The notes under the pieces are model-generated. The model had not been told where the DNA came from, ran no database searches, and saw only the letters and a program-made list of their open reading frames with translations. From positions 14,169,533 through 14,233,532 of the forward strand of contig NC_085139.1 of the NCBI RefSeq assembly GCF_024139115.2: a stretch of 64,000 bases of DNA, read 5' to 3'. The DNA is from Armigeres subalbatus (lineage: Eukaryota > Arthropoda > Insecta > Diptera > Culicidae). Shown piece after piece: positions 54,824 to 64,000 of the stretch. Every line of letters begins with the position of its first letter. Position 1 is the stretch's first letter. The translations under genes were made by a program, and so were the position numbers.

Positions 54824-55008
54824 GAGTTAACCGCCAGAAATTTGTATGGCGAAAGACATCTAACTTTTTATAAAAAACTATTTGGTACCGGTTATGTAGG
54901 AAGGTGTCCGCTACTACGCCTACCAGATATTTTTTTGATAAAGGTGCTGAATTTTGAAAAATCGAACCTTAGATGCCTTTCGCCATACTGATTTCAGAAA
55001 GTTAACTC
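54824..55008. mobile_element. 185-bp inverted-repeat MITE
   Basis: Ends GAGTTAAC and GTTAACTC. Arms stay similar for about 40 bp, including GTATGGCGAAAG and CTTTCGCCATAC. No clear target duplication. Confidence 0.65.
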
Positions 55009-55228
55009 TTATTGTGCCGCTGAAGGCACGCTCAATGTATCGATTCACATAACTATTTCATATTTGTTAAAAAATGGAAATTGCATTCAGAGATTTCCTC
55101 ACTTGAGGGCACCATCCTCAATATTAACATTGTATTTAATATTCTGTAAATAAATAAGAATTCAAATTACGCAACTTGTTTCTATCTTCAAAAGAAACAT
55201 TTCCAAAGCCGAAGGATATTTAACCACT

Positions 55229-55994
55229 AGGGTGGTTCAAAAAATCGATTTTGCTTCACAGTGCTCATCTGATTCTTTACCATGTTCTGAGTGTCCTCTG
55301 AAAATTTGAGCTCATTTGGATTAAAACTGATTTAGCACAAGCCGTTTCAAGTTTGCATGCAAATTAGTATGGGGAAATTTATTTTTTCATTATACTGTTA
55401 ATGACGTTTCTCCATTAAGCGCCGGTTAAAAGAAAACCTACATAGCTAAAAGGGGTACTCAACAGGTTTCACCCAACGAAAACCGCGTGTTGATTAATCG
55501 TCCCAATAATTAGTAATCGATTTTAAGACATGTTGCAAATCTTTAGTCATGATCGTTAAACTTCTTTGAGGGCATCACTGAAATGTGCAGTGCAACATAG
55601 TAGCCTGAATTTGTGTGTGCTTTTTTTCGCGCCACGAGCAGCAATGTTGCCTGTAGATGAGTTATGCAATTAGCTCCAGAAAACCACGGTATAGATTAAA
55701 TTCGATTACTAATTATTGGAACGATTAATTGAGATGGGGTTTTCACTGAGTGAAAGCTGCTGAGTATTCCTTTCAGCTATGTAGGTTTTCTTTTAACATG
55801 CGCTTGATGGGGAAGCGTCATTAACAGTATAATGAAAAAATAAATTTCCCCATACTAATTTGCATGCAAACTTGAAATGGCTTGTGCTAAATCAGTTTTA
55901 ACCCAAATGAGCTCAAATTTTCAGAGGACACTCAGAACATGGTAAAGAATCAGATGAGCACTGTGGAGCAAAATCGATTTTTTGAACCACCCTA
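55229..55994. mobile_element. Foldback MITE with about 280-bp arms
   Basis: Starts TAGGGTGGTTCAAAAAATCG and ends with its complement. The two arms remain alignable for about 270-290 bp, leaving a central spacer near 55520-55690. An exact 8-bp flank duplication TTAACCAC (55221-55228, 55995-56002) suggests hAT-type mobilisation. No coding capacity. Confidence 0.9.
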
Positions 55995-56002
55995 TTAACC
56001 AC

Positions 56003-56929
56003 ATCCTTGGCTGCAACAACAGCAGTAAGCGAATTGAGATTCTCACGTCTGAATGTGTGAGTAACGATAAAAGGAAAACAAACACTCCAAGATGGTGCTA
56101 CTCAGCAAAGTTTGGGTAAAAATGAGTATATTTCCATATATTTTTTGACTCTTTCGCAACCATTGTGATGACTTGATCAATTTTGAGGTTATGAGCAGAA
56201 GGAAAACAAACATGTATTTACACATGCCGAATTGCACATCAGTGTGCGAGCGTTAAACGTCACTCATCTCTATAGATAGATCGATGAAACCACATTTGTG
56301 TAAGTGCAATATTCACCGTGACAGCACCTGGCAGTTAAGACGACGAACAAGCATGTAAAATCATCGATATGATCAAACAATAAAAGCTAATCTCCGAAGC
56401 TGCAGTAGCCCTGTCAGTTAAATCCAAGCTATCTGCAAACGTCAAACCAGTTGTAAAGAATTTTGTCCATCATTGTCATCATCCGGAACACTGAGTTTGC
56501 TGACGAAGACAGCCCTAGAGAGCTGTGACCCTAGCCAAGTTTATTGGTTCTTCAAACTTGATCTGCTTTGGATTATCTTCCCTTCTGAACTCACGGCTAC
56601 AAAATCTCCGGTGCTTGCAAAGTAACGATTTTTTTCCTACCAGAGAATGTTTAGATTATTTACCGTGTAGTTCTGAAGCTTTTGTGTTATCAATATTGGG
56701 GTAATGCAAGAATAGAGTTACCGAACGGTAACAGTTTTGGCAATTGGTGTGGGCCGTGGGGTCGTAGGGCTAACATTTATATTGATAGAAATCAACGGGC
56801 AATTTAAAATTTGCTCGTTTGGCCGCGGTGATTATGGTTACCAAACGTGCTGATAACGAGTGATCAAGGAGATTCAAGTGGTAGCTATACGAGGCAAGCA
56901 GCGATAGTGAGAACCGAGAAAAGAGTAAG
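56003..56929. other. Unassigned DNA
   Basis: No gene recognised. GC content rises towards 56740-56930, leading into the tandem duplication that follows. Confidence 0.4.
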
Positions 56930-57490
56930 AGATATTGGCTGGCCGCCTACGAGACGCTGCAAAGTTCGCTCACATTAAAGCCATCCGTCGTAAGATCTGC
57001 CATCCGACAGGTCACCCCCGACCGCCATTCAACCGTAAAGCCACTCCCCATCGTCGCCTCTATGCTCCTGACAACCAAGCCTTCCCAGCCAGCGCCATCC
57101 CTCGGCAGATTAAAATCTGGCCGCCAAGGAGCCAGCATTCAAGCCATTCCTCGCCGACGCCGCCACCGTTCACCGACAGGCCCTGATTCTGCCGCTGTGA
57201 AGCCCGTTTCGGCATACCCTCTACGCTCCGGCCAACCAAGCCTTATAATCCATCACCGTCCCGCTCAGCCTCAAAAACCTGTCGCCAACGAGCCAGCACC
57301 GAAGCTATTCCTCGCCGACGCCGCTGCCGTCCTCCGAAAAGCCTTCATTCTGTTGCGGCAAAGCCCATTTCAGCTACCACGCTACAGCTACAGCCACCAC
57401 TGCTGCAAAGCTTGCAGTATTCGAAGCCATCTCTTGCTGTTGGCCGTCCTTCGGCTATTGTCATTCCCACTTTCACTGTAGTTTTGGGCC
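56930..57490. repeat. GC-rich imperfect tandem duplication, period about 160 bp
   Basis: CCAACCAAGCC-type and GAGCCAGCA...TTCCTCGCCGACGCCGC blocks recur about 160 bp apart (57065 and 57228; 57130 and 57290). Overlapping open frames (56935-57186, 57062-57481) are proline/arginine/histidine-rich and unlike known proteins. It could be a leader of an unidentified LTR or DNA element or a decayed gene piece. A TA-flanked MITE follows at 57521. Confidence 0.5.
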
Positions 57491-57520
57491 GCTAGCCACA
57501 ACTGGCAGCTGCGTTGACTA

Positions 57521-57729
57521 CACACTTAAAATAAATCGCCGACTTCGGTAAAATTTTACCGAAATCTCAACCGCTGAACTGTTCGGTAAATTATTTTGCT
57601 GATTTTCGGTGATTTTGACAGTTCAGCAATGGAAAAAATTACAAAAAATCTGTAAATTAATTTACCGAACAGTTCAGCGGTTGAGATTTCGGTAAAATTT
57701 ACCGAATACTGTAAAATGAGCTAAGTGTG
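57521..57729. mobile_element. TA-flanked MITE, copy 2
   Basis: Same family as 3664-3849, 209 bp, ends CACACTTA and TAAGTGTG with TA on both sides (57519-57520, 57730-57731). It is in inverse orientation to copy 1 and its inner palindrome is better preserved. Confidence 0.88.
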
Positions 57730-57731
57730 TA

Positions 57732-58967
57732 GCTTCACCATCATAGCCATCTTTTCGGCGGTATTTCTCGTAGAAGTAGAAAGCCTATCGTGCACCGTAG
57801 CCGCCGAATAAATTATCAAAAGGTAAATTAATATTCTTTTACTAGGGCCACCCTACCGAAAACTCTACCGTTGGCTGTAGACCAGCAGCTTGGGGCTTAG
57901 GCACGTCCCCTTCTGGGACGTAGCAGGACTCCCAGGGTCAAATATAGTTTCAATAGCCAGCAAATTCATTTCTGTATCATTAAATTTTGCATTAGATGTT
58001 AGCACGTCAATCTAAAATACAGAATATCTAAAAGAAACTATTATCTGAAAAAAATTACCGTGATAGTGGAAAAACAAAAATAATCATGAACGGAAAGTTG
58101 ACAAATCGTTAAACCTACGTTAAACAAACATTAAATTCAAGCCTACTAAGGATGGTGCAATAAAAATGTACACAGCATCTGTCATAGTTGAATCACCCCT
58201 TACTAAGTTTATGGCTAGCGTAAAAAGCAGGATAGTTTCCTATGTTCTTCTGACATCAATATCAAATTTTATTATTTTTTTAAATTTTAACTTTGTTTTG
58301 GCTTTCTGTTCCGTAGAACTCTGTTGCTCTGGCTATCCGGAAGATGCATGCTGTCGAACCATAACTCGAGCACGACGATACGTCGCATCGCTCCTGACGA
58401 CAAATGACCGGATGAGCAGCTGAAATTCCTTAATAATGATGATTCTCTTATTCCTGAATCCTAACCCCCGTCCGTTTTCAAACATTGTAATCCTAACCTC
58501 GAGTCACCATGAGTACGTTGGCTTCTCTCCTCTTCTTACTAACTTTATAAAATAAGATTCTGATGTAAACATCATAATAATAATTGGGTCCGTTAAGTGT
58601 TACACATGCCTTAGCCTACCAAATAAATCAATCGAAAAAAAAGAAAACATCTGGCATAACGTTGTCGTGGAACGTGCATATTTTTGTTTACGTCGCATTT
58701 TCTACCGTCTCGAGAGAGAATGACAATAAGATGTTGAGGAATTGAGTGAAATTTTGGTTAGGCCGGGAGCTGGTTTGAAGTGATGGATTGTATGGTCAAA
58801 GCCATCGCTATGACTGAAATAAGTGCTGCATGCACTCGTCAGTGCTGCATGCACCTCGTTAATTTCAATCAAATAAAAGCTTTTTTAAACGATGTTTAGC
58901 AAGAATAGCTATTTTTAAGCAGAAGTCAACCCCATTGCAGTATTACACGGCACACGAAATTCAGGAA
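57732..58967. other. Unassigned DNA, possible LINE 3' end near 58640
   Basis: No gene recognised. AATAAATCAATCG followed by A-rich sequence at 58622-58645 could be the end of a non-LTR element whose coding part is unrecognisable. An 85-codon frame at 58166-58423 is not convincing. Confidence 0.35.
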
Positions 58968-59120
58968 AGGGGTCGTTCAAAAATGATGTCACAGGTTTAG
59001 GGAGGGAGGGGGTCTAAGATTTTGTGACAGTGCATATACTACGTATACAAAAAGCGTGACAGAGGGGGGGGGGGGTCTAGAAATCTCAAAAAGTAGTGGA
59101 CGTCATATTTGAATCGTCCC
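58968..59120. repeat. C/G-run mini-element, variant with GATGTCAC/GTGAC words
   Basis: Starts GGGGTCGTTCAAAAATGATG and ends ACGTCATATTTGAATCGTCC, with two poly-G tracts. Its architecture matches the CCACGTGG mini-elements but the repeated word differs. Confidence 0.5.
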
Positions 59121-59269
59121 AAAAGTTGCTTCCTGTCATAAATGTCAATTAAATAATGCAGTCGTACGCATGCTAGGCCGGGAATGGGATAAGAAACCCT
59201 ACATCAGTGGTGCTCACTGCTCAGCACTTTGGCCGTTTTTTCCTTAATTTGCTTCTCACACAATAGAAA

Positions 59270-59552
59270 TATATCCAGAAGGTAGCTAAAGTCGGAAGGG
59301 TACGATGGGCAGGACATGTTGCAAGAATGCCGGACAGCAACCCTGGAAAGATGGTGTTCGCTTCCGATCCGGCAGGTACGAGACGGCGTGGAGCGCAACG
59401 AGCGAGATGGGCAGACCAGGTGCAAAACGACTTGGCGAGCGTGGGGCGTGTGCGCGGATGGAGAGATGCGGCCTTGAACCGTGTATTGTGCCGTCAAATT
59501 GTTGGTTCAGTGTTATCTGTTTAGATGTAAACTAAATAAATGAATGAATAAA
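59270..59552 (+). mobile_element. RTE-like family B, 3' fragment
   Basis: Encodes KVGRVRWAGHVARMPDSNPG and the rest of the C-terminus through a stop near 59524, then TAAACTAAATAAATGAATGAATAAATG. It closely matches 9280-9540, so it is a 5'-truncated copy of the same family. Confidence 0.85.
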
Positions 59553-59695
59553 TGCATGACATTTTCAAGGAAAGCATCGGAATTATCACGAAGAGTTATT
59601 TGGAGTATTACCTGGAAGCTTTCAAGGTTATCAATTGGGAAATTTTTACGAAATTTCCACGCAAAACTTAGAAGAAGAAGAAAATTAATTACATT

Positions 59696-60145
59696 TTTAT
59701 TAGCATTAGCATTAGCATTGAGCATTGAGCACAAATTCGTAGGTGGTACAAGCCAAGACTATTGTACGAGAGTAGCATCACTTTCATCCGTTACCACAGA
59801 TATTGATTTGGGACTAGTCACTATCTCTTAGATGAAAGCAATGCACCTTCCAATAGTCGAGATCTGTCCTGGCCACGTCCTTGCGAATGCTGAGGAAGGG
59901 GAAGGATGGTTAGTTGGACACCTACTTAAGAAAGATGCAGAGAACTCTACGACCTCTCATAGGTGCCACGGGAGGTTTTGGGATTGTGTGGAAGGTTATA
60001 ACAGTAGGAATCGTTTTGGTAGAACGTGAAACACAGAAAGAACTTAGATAGAAATACAAAGTAGGAAAGGGACGAGCCTGGAATTGAACCCATGACCTCC
60101 TGCTTACAAGGCAGAAACGGTAGCCACTAGACCACCGAGCTCGTC
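59696..60145 (-). mobile_element. tRNA-derived SINE with AATGCT tail, copy 2
   Basis: A 450-bp reverse copy of the SINE at 52954-53394: head at 60145-60070 (GAGCTCGGTGGTCTAGTGGC, GGTTCAATTCC), tail at 59696-59725 (GCATTAGCATTAGCATTGAG on plus). An exact 18-bp target duplication lies at 59678-59695 and 60146-60163. Confidence 0.93.
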
Positions 60146-60240
60146 AAGAAAATTAATTACATTAAACGGAAAATCCTAAAAAAAATCAAAAGAGTGAACT
60201 TTGCACAAAGCTACTGTATAAATCGTTAAAAAGTATAAAA

Positions 60241-60355
60241 AGTCTACGTAGACTTTTGGTAAATTCCCCCGTCCCCCTTCGTAGACTATCGTAGACTTTT
60301 CCGAAACCCCTCCCCCCCCTCCCTCAAGAGTCTACGTGGTTTATGGACAGCCCCC
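60241..60355. repeat. C-run mini-element, variant with GTCTACG word
   Basis: Contains AGTCTACGTAGACTTTTGG, CTTCGTAGACTATCGTAGAC, poly-C tracts and AGAGTCTACGTGG, and ends ATGGACAGCCCC. It has the same layout as copy i with GTCTACG replacing CCACGTGG. Confidence 0.6.
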
Positions 60356-61280
60356 TATAATTGCTCTTCAAAGTGGGTGTACATATATATAGTTTCTCAA
60401 ACAATCGAAACTTTTTTCATAATTCCTGAACAAATTTTTTTTTTTCGTATTTTTTGCCATAATACGTATTTTTGGACGAGGGTTCAGAATATATAAAAAT
60501 CTCATTTTGGCCAAAAATGTTACATATGCCTTTTCTCAAAACAAACGGTTCAAATGTTGTAACATTCTTTGCATTAAGCGTTTTATTTCGAATCTCGCAT
60601 GGAAACCCCTCAGAGAATGCTATATTTTTTATGCCAGCATTTAGGTCGGTTTACGGGGCTGATGTTTTGGTTGTGGTTTCGCATAGTATAGATGCAGTCT
60701 CTTTTCTTTTGCTTGTCGTATATGAAATTATCACCGTGGAACGCATCTATCTTTCCCTACCCGTGATCACCCTTATGGCAGTCTGCGTAATTTTCAATGT
60801 TACCTGCGGATGGAACTGTGGTGGTAGAATACAAGTGTCAATCCCTTGGTTTATTTGGATTCGATCAATACGTTGGGATGACTCTCATTGATTCCTCCAG
60901 GAACAAGTATATGAATCGTGTACAGCAGTTTAACTTTAACTCGCACGATCTTTCCGAATTCAGTTTAATTTGATTTCGGAAAAGGACTCCAATAAGCGCT
61001 ATTTCCATATAGCATCACATCACCCATTGCTATTTTTCTTACCCTTCAACTTGAGATTACATCACATTATCAAATTCACATAACACAGAACGAGGATTGT
61101 GATAGTCTTTTGTCACTGCTTCTATCATCTGGTATTATAGTCCCGATGGCTAGCGCATCAGTCGATAAGTGCTCAAGTTTATGTAGGACCTAGGTTCAAC
61201 ACTCGTCTTCGTCCAAATTTTTGTGTTTTGGCGGAGCATTTAGAGAACCATTTCTCGATGGAAGTTTAAAAATAGATTCA
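60356..61280. other. Unassigned DNA with one 140-codon frame
   Basis: The frame 60472-60891 has two hydrophobic stretches but no recognisable family, no splice-site context and an unconvincing start. I would not call it a gene. A GGTTCAACACTC B-box-like site near 61192 is isolated. Confidence 0.3.
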
Positions 61281-61292
61281 ATGTAAACACAT

Positions 61293-61582
61293 CTTATCTT
61301 ATCTTATTGGCATTACATCCCCACACTGGGACAGAGCCGCCTCACAGCTTAGTGTTCATTAAGCACTTCCACAGTTATTAACTGCGAGGTTTCTAAGCCA
61401 GGTTACCATTTTTGCATTCGTATATCATGAGGCTAGCACGATGATACTTTTATGCCCAGGGAAGTCGAGACAATTTCCAATCCAAAAATTGCCTAGACCG
61501 GCACCGGGAATCGAACCCAGCCACCCTCAGCATGGTCTTGCTTTGTAGCCGCGCGTCTTACCGCACGGCTTAGGAGGGCCCC
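61293..61582 (-). mobile_element. Feilai-like tRNA-derived SINE
   Basis: The minus-strand head at 61582 (GGGGCCCTCCTAAGCCGTGC) has A-box region and B box GGGTTCGATTCCC near 61510. The body includes a CACACTGGGACAGAGCCGCC block on plus and the tail is AAGATAAGATAAG at 61293. The 12-bp target duplication ATGTAAACACAT lies at 61281-61292 and 61583-61594. Sequence matches my memory of Aedes Feilai SINEs. Confidence 0.85.
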
Positions 61583-62828
61583 ATGTAAACACATATCCAG
61601 TTCTTATTTTTCTCGTGACCGGTGATCTAATTGCAGTAAAATCATGCATTTTCTGGTTGGGTGTAGCCTGAATTAAATACCATATTTAACTTAAGCTAGC
61701 GAAACTTATTTTGTTGCAGCGACTTTTTGTTCAGATGAAATAAATTGTTCAGTTGATCATTTTGAAATATGTATTCAATCGGTATCTGCATTTTAAAGCT
61801 ATAACGAAAACAGAAGAAAGGCAGTATTACTACTAATCAACATTTTCACTTATTAGAATAACCATTATTCGTCACCTGCTGCATCTTAGATAGATACGAC
61901 GCGATTGATTAATCTAATCCTACTTTTGTGTTAATCGCAAGCTTAATTGATAAGTAAAAAACATTTCGGAGAAAAACAACAAAAATGTGTTTTTGACTGA
62001 TAAAAACTTATCGAAAAAATTAGAGAATGTAATGCACTTATAAATGGATAATAGATACACACAGGCAAAAACGGCCACAGTCTTTTTTTCTTTATATAAA
62101 ACTTACGTGCCATCTAAATTGATGAACGTTTGAAAACATACTGAAAGAATTCCAGTAAGAAACGTACTTTCTCCTACAATATCGACCAAAATTTCATCAT
62201 CATGGGAAACTTTTTCTGAATCAGAAACTATTGGAATACTCCTAACACAGCCACCAACACAGTCAAAGCTATTGACTACATATATATTACATGTTAATAC
62301 TAATTAGAAATTACCTATTTTGAAACTTGTTCCAATATTCTCAAATGAACAAACATTCTATTGCCCCATGTTGTAAGCACTATTCGAAAAGCATTTTCGC
62401 ATTCTGGGTTCGTCCGGTTCAAGCTGTCAGCATCCCATAATAGGCGCGATACTTAAAAGTGAGAGGCCTTTGACACCGCTTTCGATTAATGAGCGTCAGC
62501 AAGAAGCCAGCAGCTGACTTTGTTTACTCACAGAAGCCGCGGCTATCGGTACGTACATATATTCTCCTCAAACACAATCACAAAACGGTTCCATAGCTAT
62601 ACATCGGTTCAGTTGTATTCATGCACGAATACGATTTCAAGCGGTTTCTTTGTACCAGGGCTGTTGCAGAAGATTGTTTTAAGCAATATTTCGACGGGAC
62701 CTTCTGGAAGTTGGAAGCATTTTAATAACGGGCAGTATTTGAATATTCGATAAGATTATGCGGTGTGCAGAAAGTTTTTTCAGTTCAACTGGTAACGATT
62801 TCAATTCCCCATTATCCAATCGCATTTT

Positions 62829-63330
62829 CTTCAAAATCAAAGTTGATTGCCTATATTCCAGGAATAAACCACCTGGAGTGGAAATTAATTACTATGTCTG
62901 AAACTCGATTTGTGCAATTGCACAACATGTGAAAGATTTAGTTCAAAGAATGGATTGGAGAGTAACCGCTTCCTTCGGTGGGGTTTGATCCCAGGAAACC
63001 AATACGCTAAACATCTGCTTTCTCTAACAAGCTACGAAGGACCTCCATCGTCGTCAGCAGCTCAGAAGGTTACTGATGAAATCGAACCACGAGCATAGCC
63101 GAACTATTGCAATGTGTTTCTAAAACCAACTTGTTCACACGTATTGTTTTGTGCAATGATAACCGAGTAGAATGAGTAATTAGTTATGTCTGGCATCCAC
63201 ACACAGCTTCATCAGCAATTGCGCAAATGAAGTAGGGTTGTGTGATCGTACCAGTTTGATCCAATCCCGACCATACAATACATTTTTCGAACTAAATCTG
63301 TTGTGCAATTGCACAAATCAAGTTTCAGAC
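62829..63330. repeat. Repeat with tRNA-like core, copy 3, with inverted ends
   Basis: It shares AATCAAAGTT, the TAAACCACC block and the GGATTGGAG...TCCTTCG block with copies 1 and 2. The tRNA-like core at about 62970-63042 is more decayed (GGTTTGATCCCAGG). GTCTGAAACTCGATTTGTGC at 62896 and the complementary stretch ending GTTTCAGAC near 63332 form inverted repeats of about 50 bp. Confidence 0.6.
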
Positions 63331-63910
63331 AAATTCACAAATCAAGTTTTAATAGATGTATATTTAATATTGAGATGATAATTAGGGATTTGACCATCTT
63401 TAATAATCTTTAATCTAATAATTAATAATCTCATAGAATTGAAGATGGTCAAGGAAATTCTGCTGTCAAGAAATGTTCTACAGTTCCGTAACAGATTACG
63501 TCAAACAAACTTCAGTCACACATTTGTCATCCACAAATGTGCTATGTGATCAATGTTACTACTGGATCAATATTTTGATTGTCGTAATTTCGATATCAAA
63601 ATGTATCGGTGGTGAAACATCGATATTCCGATACATCGATACGTTTGAAAATAAAAATCACGAGCCCAAAAAAAAAAATGAAACAAAATGCGGCCGAATA
63701 AAGACATTTTTACTTTTTTTTTTCTCGGTTTGTAGTTGATGTTTGTTATATTCCTCAGTTTTTATTGCCGATAATGTTTCTCAAAGGTAAAATATCGAAA
63801 TCCAATATCAGCTACAAAAATAATGATACGGTCAATAGGCAAGTGAAATAAGCAAGCCACTCGACTTGAACTCAAATTGAACACCTTCGTTCAACTAATT
63901 TGATCTTCGT
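63331..63910. other. Unassigned AT-rich DNA
   Basis: A small inverted pair TTTGACCATCTT / AAGATGGTCAA (63395-63451) is present. No gene recognised. Confidence 0.4.
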
Positions 63911-63913
63911 TCA

Positions 63914-64000
63914 GGATCGATTGTGTATTACACCGATGGTTCAAAGCTGAACAATCAAGTTGGAGCAGGCGTGACTGGCCCAGGGACGAATATTTCGATT
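63914..64000 (+). pseudogene. Retrotransposon RNase H start, cut by window edge
   Basis: Encodes SIVYYTDGSKLNNQVGAGVT, the first catalytic-aspartate strand (YTDGS) of a non-LTR RNase H domain. The continuation is outside the window, so intactness cannot be judged. Confidence 0.7.

Noticed and set aside
57062..57481. Proline/arginine-rich coding gene
   Set aside because: Open frames in two phases follow from GC-rich tandem duplication; no conserved residues seen.
60472..60891. A 139-residue membrane-protein-like host gene
   Set aside because: No family recognised, no homologous exon context, and surrounded by repeats; could be chance.

Overview
This is eukaryotic, intron-containing insect DNA, most likely from an Aedes-type mosquito. 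Three conserved single-copy genes have insect-like exon structures. They sit in a very dense bed of non-LTR retrotransposons, tRNA-derived SINEs (one looks like the Aedes Feilai family), MITEs and small non-autonomous LTR elements. Species and named TE families are judged from memory, not by search.

Layout. 1-4150: I-clade-like non-LTR retrotransposon on the minus strand, cut by the window edge, with a MITE in ORF1. 4656-6656: Skp2 (F-box/LRR subunit of an SCF ubiquitin ligase), plus strand, three exons. 6971-24862: cereblon (LON plus CULT domains, CRL4 substrate receptor), minus strand, four exons. Skp2 and cereblon converge with about 0.3 kb between stop codons. Cereblon intron 3 is about 16.4 kb (7136-23522). 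It holds three RTE-like retrotransposons, a pogo/Tigger transposon, two tandem-repeat arrays, a SINE split by a non-autonomous LTR element, a MITE and a retroposed insert beside the CULT-exon splice donor. 25300-37000: transposon block with an R1-clade element carrying a hAT MITE, a Ty1/copia pol remnant, RTE pieces and a TRIM-like copia element with 5-bp target duplications. 37441-39667: GTPBP2-type GTPase, minus strand, two exons. 40640-47558: an RTE-like reverse transcriptase split by a 5.1-kb inverted-repeat element, which contains a 3.45-kb hAT-like element, which contains a 0.2-kb palindrome with a tRNA-like centre. 47560-64000: no convincing host gene; AT-rich DNA with SINEs, foldback MITEs, a GC-rich tandem duplication and retroelement scraps.

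Two of the three host genes (Skp2, cereblon) encode substrate-receptor subunits of cullin-RING ubiquitin ligases and are convergent neighbours. I infer no functional link from that alone. Nothing resembles an undescribed multi-gene system. The most informative content is the nested insertion record, much of it datable by clean target-site duplications, plus a repeat family with a tRNA-like core, a trimeric higher-order tandem repeat, and the CULT-pocket residues of mosquito cereblon.
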